Source: Roseibium polysiphoniae
GTDB lineage: Bacteria > Pseudomonadota > Alphaproteobacteria > Rhizobiales > Stappiaceae
Direction: 5' to 3'
DNA: 45,052 bases
NCBI RefSeq assembly: GCF_014842925.1
Contig: NZ_JACYXJ010000009.1
Coordinates: forward strand, 1 to 45,052
This document shows positions 43,508 through 45,052 of this stretch, piece by piece. The notes beneath the pieces are model-generated. The model was not told where the DNA came from and did no database searches. It was given only the letters and a program-made list of their open reading frames with translations. The position numbers and the translations under genes were made by a program. Positions within the stretch are counted from its first letter, which is position 1. Each line of letters begins with the position of its first letter.

Positions 43508-43555
43508 TGGTGCCCGGAGGCGGATTCGAACCACCGACACGCGGATTTTCAATCC
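43508..43555 (-). tRNA. 3' fragment of a tRNA-Phe(GAA) gene, putative attachment site
   Basis: Read on the minus strand, the 48 bases hold the anticodon loop TTGAAAA with GAA, the variable loop, a complete T-arm (GGTGG-TTCGAAT-CCGCC), the 3' acceptor strand and the encoded CCA. The 5' half (acceptor strand, D-arm) is absent, and the sequence turns unrelated after GGATT. This is a displaced tRNA 3' end of the sort left by tyrosine-integrase islands. The island should lie to the right, with an intact tRNA-Phe at its far end. Integrase code begins 91 bases away. Confidence 0.82.
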
Positions 43556-43645
43556 CCCTCTGAGAACACTGATAGTTCAACAGGCGCAACACCTTAGATA
43601 ACCCGACGATCAGCCCTGTCACACTGGTGTCACAGGAGATGATCA

Positions 43646-44621
43646 ATGGCGACCATTCGGAAGCGCGGGAATAAATGGCAAGTGCAGGTACGGCGCAAAG
43701 GTGCCCAGCCACAAAACAAGTCGTTTGCTTCGCGTAAAGACGCGGAGAAATGGGCACGGCAAGTCGAAAGTAATATCGACCTAGGCAAGCCTATTGAGGC
43801 GGCGACCTTCGCCGACGTCACTCTTGGCACTCTGCTTGAGAAGTATGAGCGCGAAATCACTCCATCGAAAAAAGGACGAGCGGTAGAAGAGCGTAGACTA
43901 TCACGTCTGCGACGGGACCGGATTGCCACCACTCCGATTGCCTATCTTGACGCTCCTACCCTTTGCAAGTTTCGGGACCGACGCAACAAAGATGGCCTTA
44001 GAGCCAGCCAATACGATCTGGTGCTGATCAGGCACGCGATCGAAATCGCAAGGAAAGAATGGGGTGTGATGCTCCCACTAAATCCGGATACCGATGGGGA
44101 TCAAATCGCGAAACCGCCGTCTTGAACACGGCGAGTACGAGGCTCTGCGTGAAGCTGCGAAACATAGTCGTTCGCCTTTCCTCTGGCCTGCAATCGAACT
44201 AGCGATTGAAACCGCTATGCGCCGAGGAGAATTGCTAAAGCTGATTTGGACCAACGTCGACCTGGACAACAACCTTGCACTACTGCCAGACACCAAGAAT
44301 GGGCATCCACGACAAGTTCCGTTAACAACGTCTGCTCAGACAACCTTGACGCAGCTCCCCCGCTGCAATGAACGGGTTTTGCCAACTACCGACACCGCAC
44401 TCCGGCAGGCTTGGGATAGGCTTGTAGATCGAGCCGGTATAAGTAACCTTCGTTTTCATGATCTTAGGCATGAAGCGGTCAGCCGTTTTTTTGAGAGAGG
44501 ACTGAACGTTGCCGAAGTCGCATTGATCAGTGGCCACAAAGACCCACGCATGCTTTTTCGATACACGCATCTAAAATCGCACGATGTGGCTGCGAAATTG
44601 TCCGCGCTCGACGCCGCCTAA
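43646..44621 (+). pseudogene. Tyrosine recombinase (phage/island integrase), frameshifted
   Basis: Two overlapping frames encode one integrase. The first (43646-44125) has an AP2-like arm-binding start, MATIRKRGNKWQVQVRRKG, then the core-binding domain to LPLNP. The second (44094-44621, +1 frame) carries the catalytic domain: Arg in ETAMRRGELL, Lys in DTKNGHPRQVPL, H-x-x-R in FHDLRHEA, His in ISGHKDP and the Tyr nucleophile in FRYTHL. All catalytic residues are intact. The frame breaks where family members have a KPP...RRLE linker; AKPPS and RRLE are read from the same bases, pointing to a small deletion. The gene is AT-rich, unlike the core. It is probably inactive unless frameshifting occurs. 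Confidence 0.82.
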
Positions 44622-44644
44622 CTATTCATTTTGGAGATAATAAA

Positions 44645-44927
44645 ATGCTTATGAGGACCTTAGGCTCGATTGCTCAATGGATTGTCTTAGCAACCTTTTG
44701 GCTACCCCTAACAACTCCGCTATCGCATGCGGCTTCGGGCGTTCCGAAGTTTCGTTCCTTTAGCGTAGATGTATATCGAGGCCCGGTTAGCACCCCTAAC
44801 CTTTCATCGCATAGCTACGCCAGAGATTATCGAACCCGACTTCGAAATGCCGCCAAAGGCCGTGTAAATTTCGCTGGTCATTACATACTAACTTCTTGGG
44901 GCTGCGGAACAACTTGCGTGATGAGTG
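44645..44927 (+). pseudogene. Secreted hypothetical protein, cut by an IS
   Basis: An N-terminal signal peptide (about 1-30, ending near SHAAS) is followed by YARDYRTRLRNAAKGRVNFAGHYILTSWGCGTTCVM. The NFAGHY...WGCG-T-C pattern recurs in uncharacterised exported proteins of proteobacteria, which are longer. Here the family match stops at about residue 94, exactly where the IS terminal repeat (44928) begins. The open frame only runs on through IS sequence. The ribosome site GGAG lies seven bases before the ATG at 44645. Island cargo, interrupted. Confidence 0.68.
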
Positions 44928-45052
44928 TGACCTGCCACGGGATTTTTCCTCCACTGTCGATTAGAGTCCGACCCAATTTGAGGACGGACAATGAAGCGAA
45001 CAAGATTCACGGACGAGCAGATCATCGGGATCCTCGCCGAGCATGAGGCGGG
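44928..45052 (+). mobile_element. Left end of an IS3-family insertion sequence (partial)
   Basis: TGACCTGCCAC at 44928-44938 is the inverted counterpart of the repeat that ends at 124 in the left-hand copy. OrfA starts 63 bases inside it. The element interrupts the secreted-protein gene and continues beyond the window. Both copies have the same orientation. The bases just outside the two ends (GAGTG before 44928, CGGCG after 124) differ, so these are not the two edges of one insertion. Confidence 0.78.
44991..45052 (+). CDS. IS3-family transposase OrfA, N-terminal part
   Basis: An ATG at 44991 after GGACGG opens MKRTRFTDEQIIGILAEHEA, the classical start of IS3/IS407-group OrfA with its helix-turn-helix DNA-binding region. 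The frame is cut by the window edge. OrfA is normally joined to OrfB by a programmed -1 frameshift, which lies outside the window. Confidence 0.85.
   Translation, partial: MKRTRFTDEQIIGILAEHEA

Noticed and set aside
1..45052. Composite transposon bounded by the two IS copies
   Set aside because: The 45 kb includes core genes (prfC, minCDE, rsmC), the IS bodies lie outside the span and the flanking bases differ. Independent insertions are simpler.
1..45052. CRISPR array or toxin-antitoxin module
   Set aside because: No regularly spaced identical repeats and no small paired genes of known type were found. The repeats at 16742-18652 are irregular and palindromic.

Overview
The window is a GC-rich alphaproteobacterial chromosome segment. 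An order Hyphomicrobiales (Rhizobiales) host, perhaps of the Stappiaceae kind, fits the BA14K-type protein, the FabI-DUF3141 pair, the min operon, and the many GxxG-rich, GC-biased genes. The genus is inference only. Two AT-richer accessory tips flank a core-like middle.

Left tip (1-3110): the right end of an IS3-family insertion sequence (1-124) abuts a two-gene Hachiman-type anti-phage module on the minus strand. It consists of HamA (DUF1837 nuclease-like) and the HamB SF2 helicase. The helicase's stop codon is supplied by the IS terminal repeat, so its natural C-terminus has been replaced.

Middle (3284-43368), left to right: a TrhA/hemolysin III membrane protein; a lipoprotein-like L,D-transpeptidase; an M19 dipeptidase; a GntR/FCD regulator; a complete oligopeptide ABC importer operon (oppA-B-C-DF); a BA14K protein; an ABC-F ATPase (Uup-like); an FNR-like reductase; and a small methyltransferase embedded in a dense cluster of intergenic repeat elements (16741-18652). 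Then come prfC, an ICMT-family protein, an aldehyde dehydrogenase, an orphan ParA/VirC1-like ATPase, a secreted alpha/beta hydrolase, and a FabI homologue in operon with a large PHA-synthase-like DUF3141 protein. These are followed by an NMT1/SsuA-type ABC importer, a SAF-domain homoserine-dehydrogenase-like enzyme, a DUF2157/GDYXXLXY membrane pair, LysR regulators with divergent partners, an rsmC-rsuA pair that modifies 16S rRNA, a redoxin, and the minCDE division-site operon.

Right tip (43369-45052): a 48-nt 3' fragment of a tRNA-Phe gene marks an integration site. It is followed by a tyrosine recombinase broken by a frameshifting deletion. A small secreted-protein gene comes next, cut by the left end of a second IS copy of the same family as the one at position 1. 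The two IS copies lie in the same orientation.

The most notable regulatory signal is a 17-bp palindrome, ATATTGCAGTGCAATAT. It is identical upstream of the fabI-DUF3141 operon (24855) and of an uncharacterised gene (42975), and there is a one-mismatch copy upstream of oppA (12835). Its TGC-N3-GCA core resembles that described for the polyhydroxyalkanoate regulator PhaR, which fits the PhaC-like catalytic triad of the DUF3141 protein. The clearest defence system is the IS-clipped Hachiman pair.
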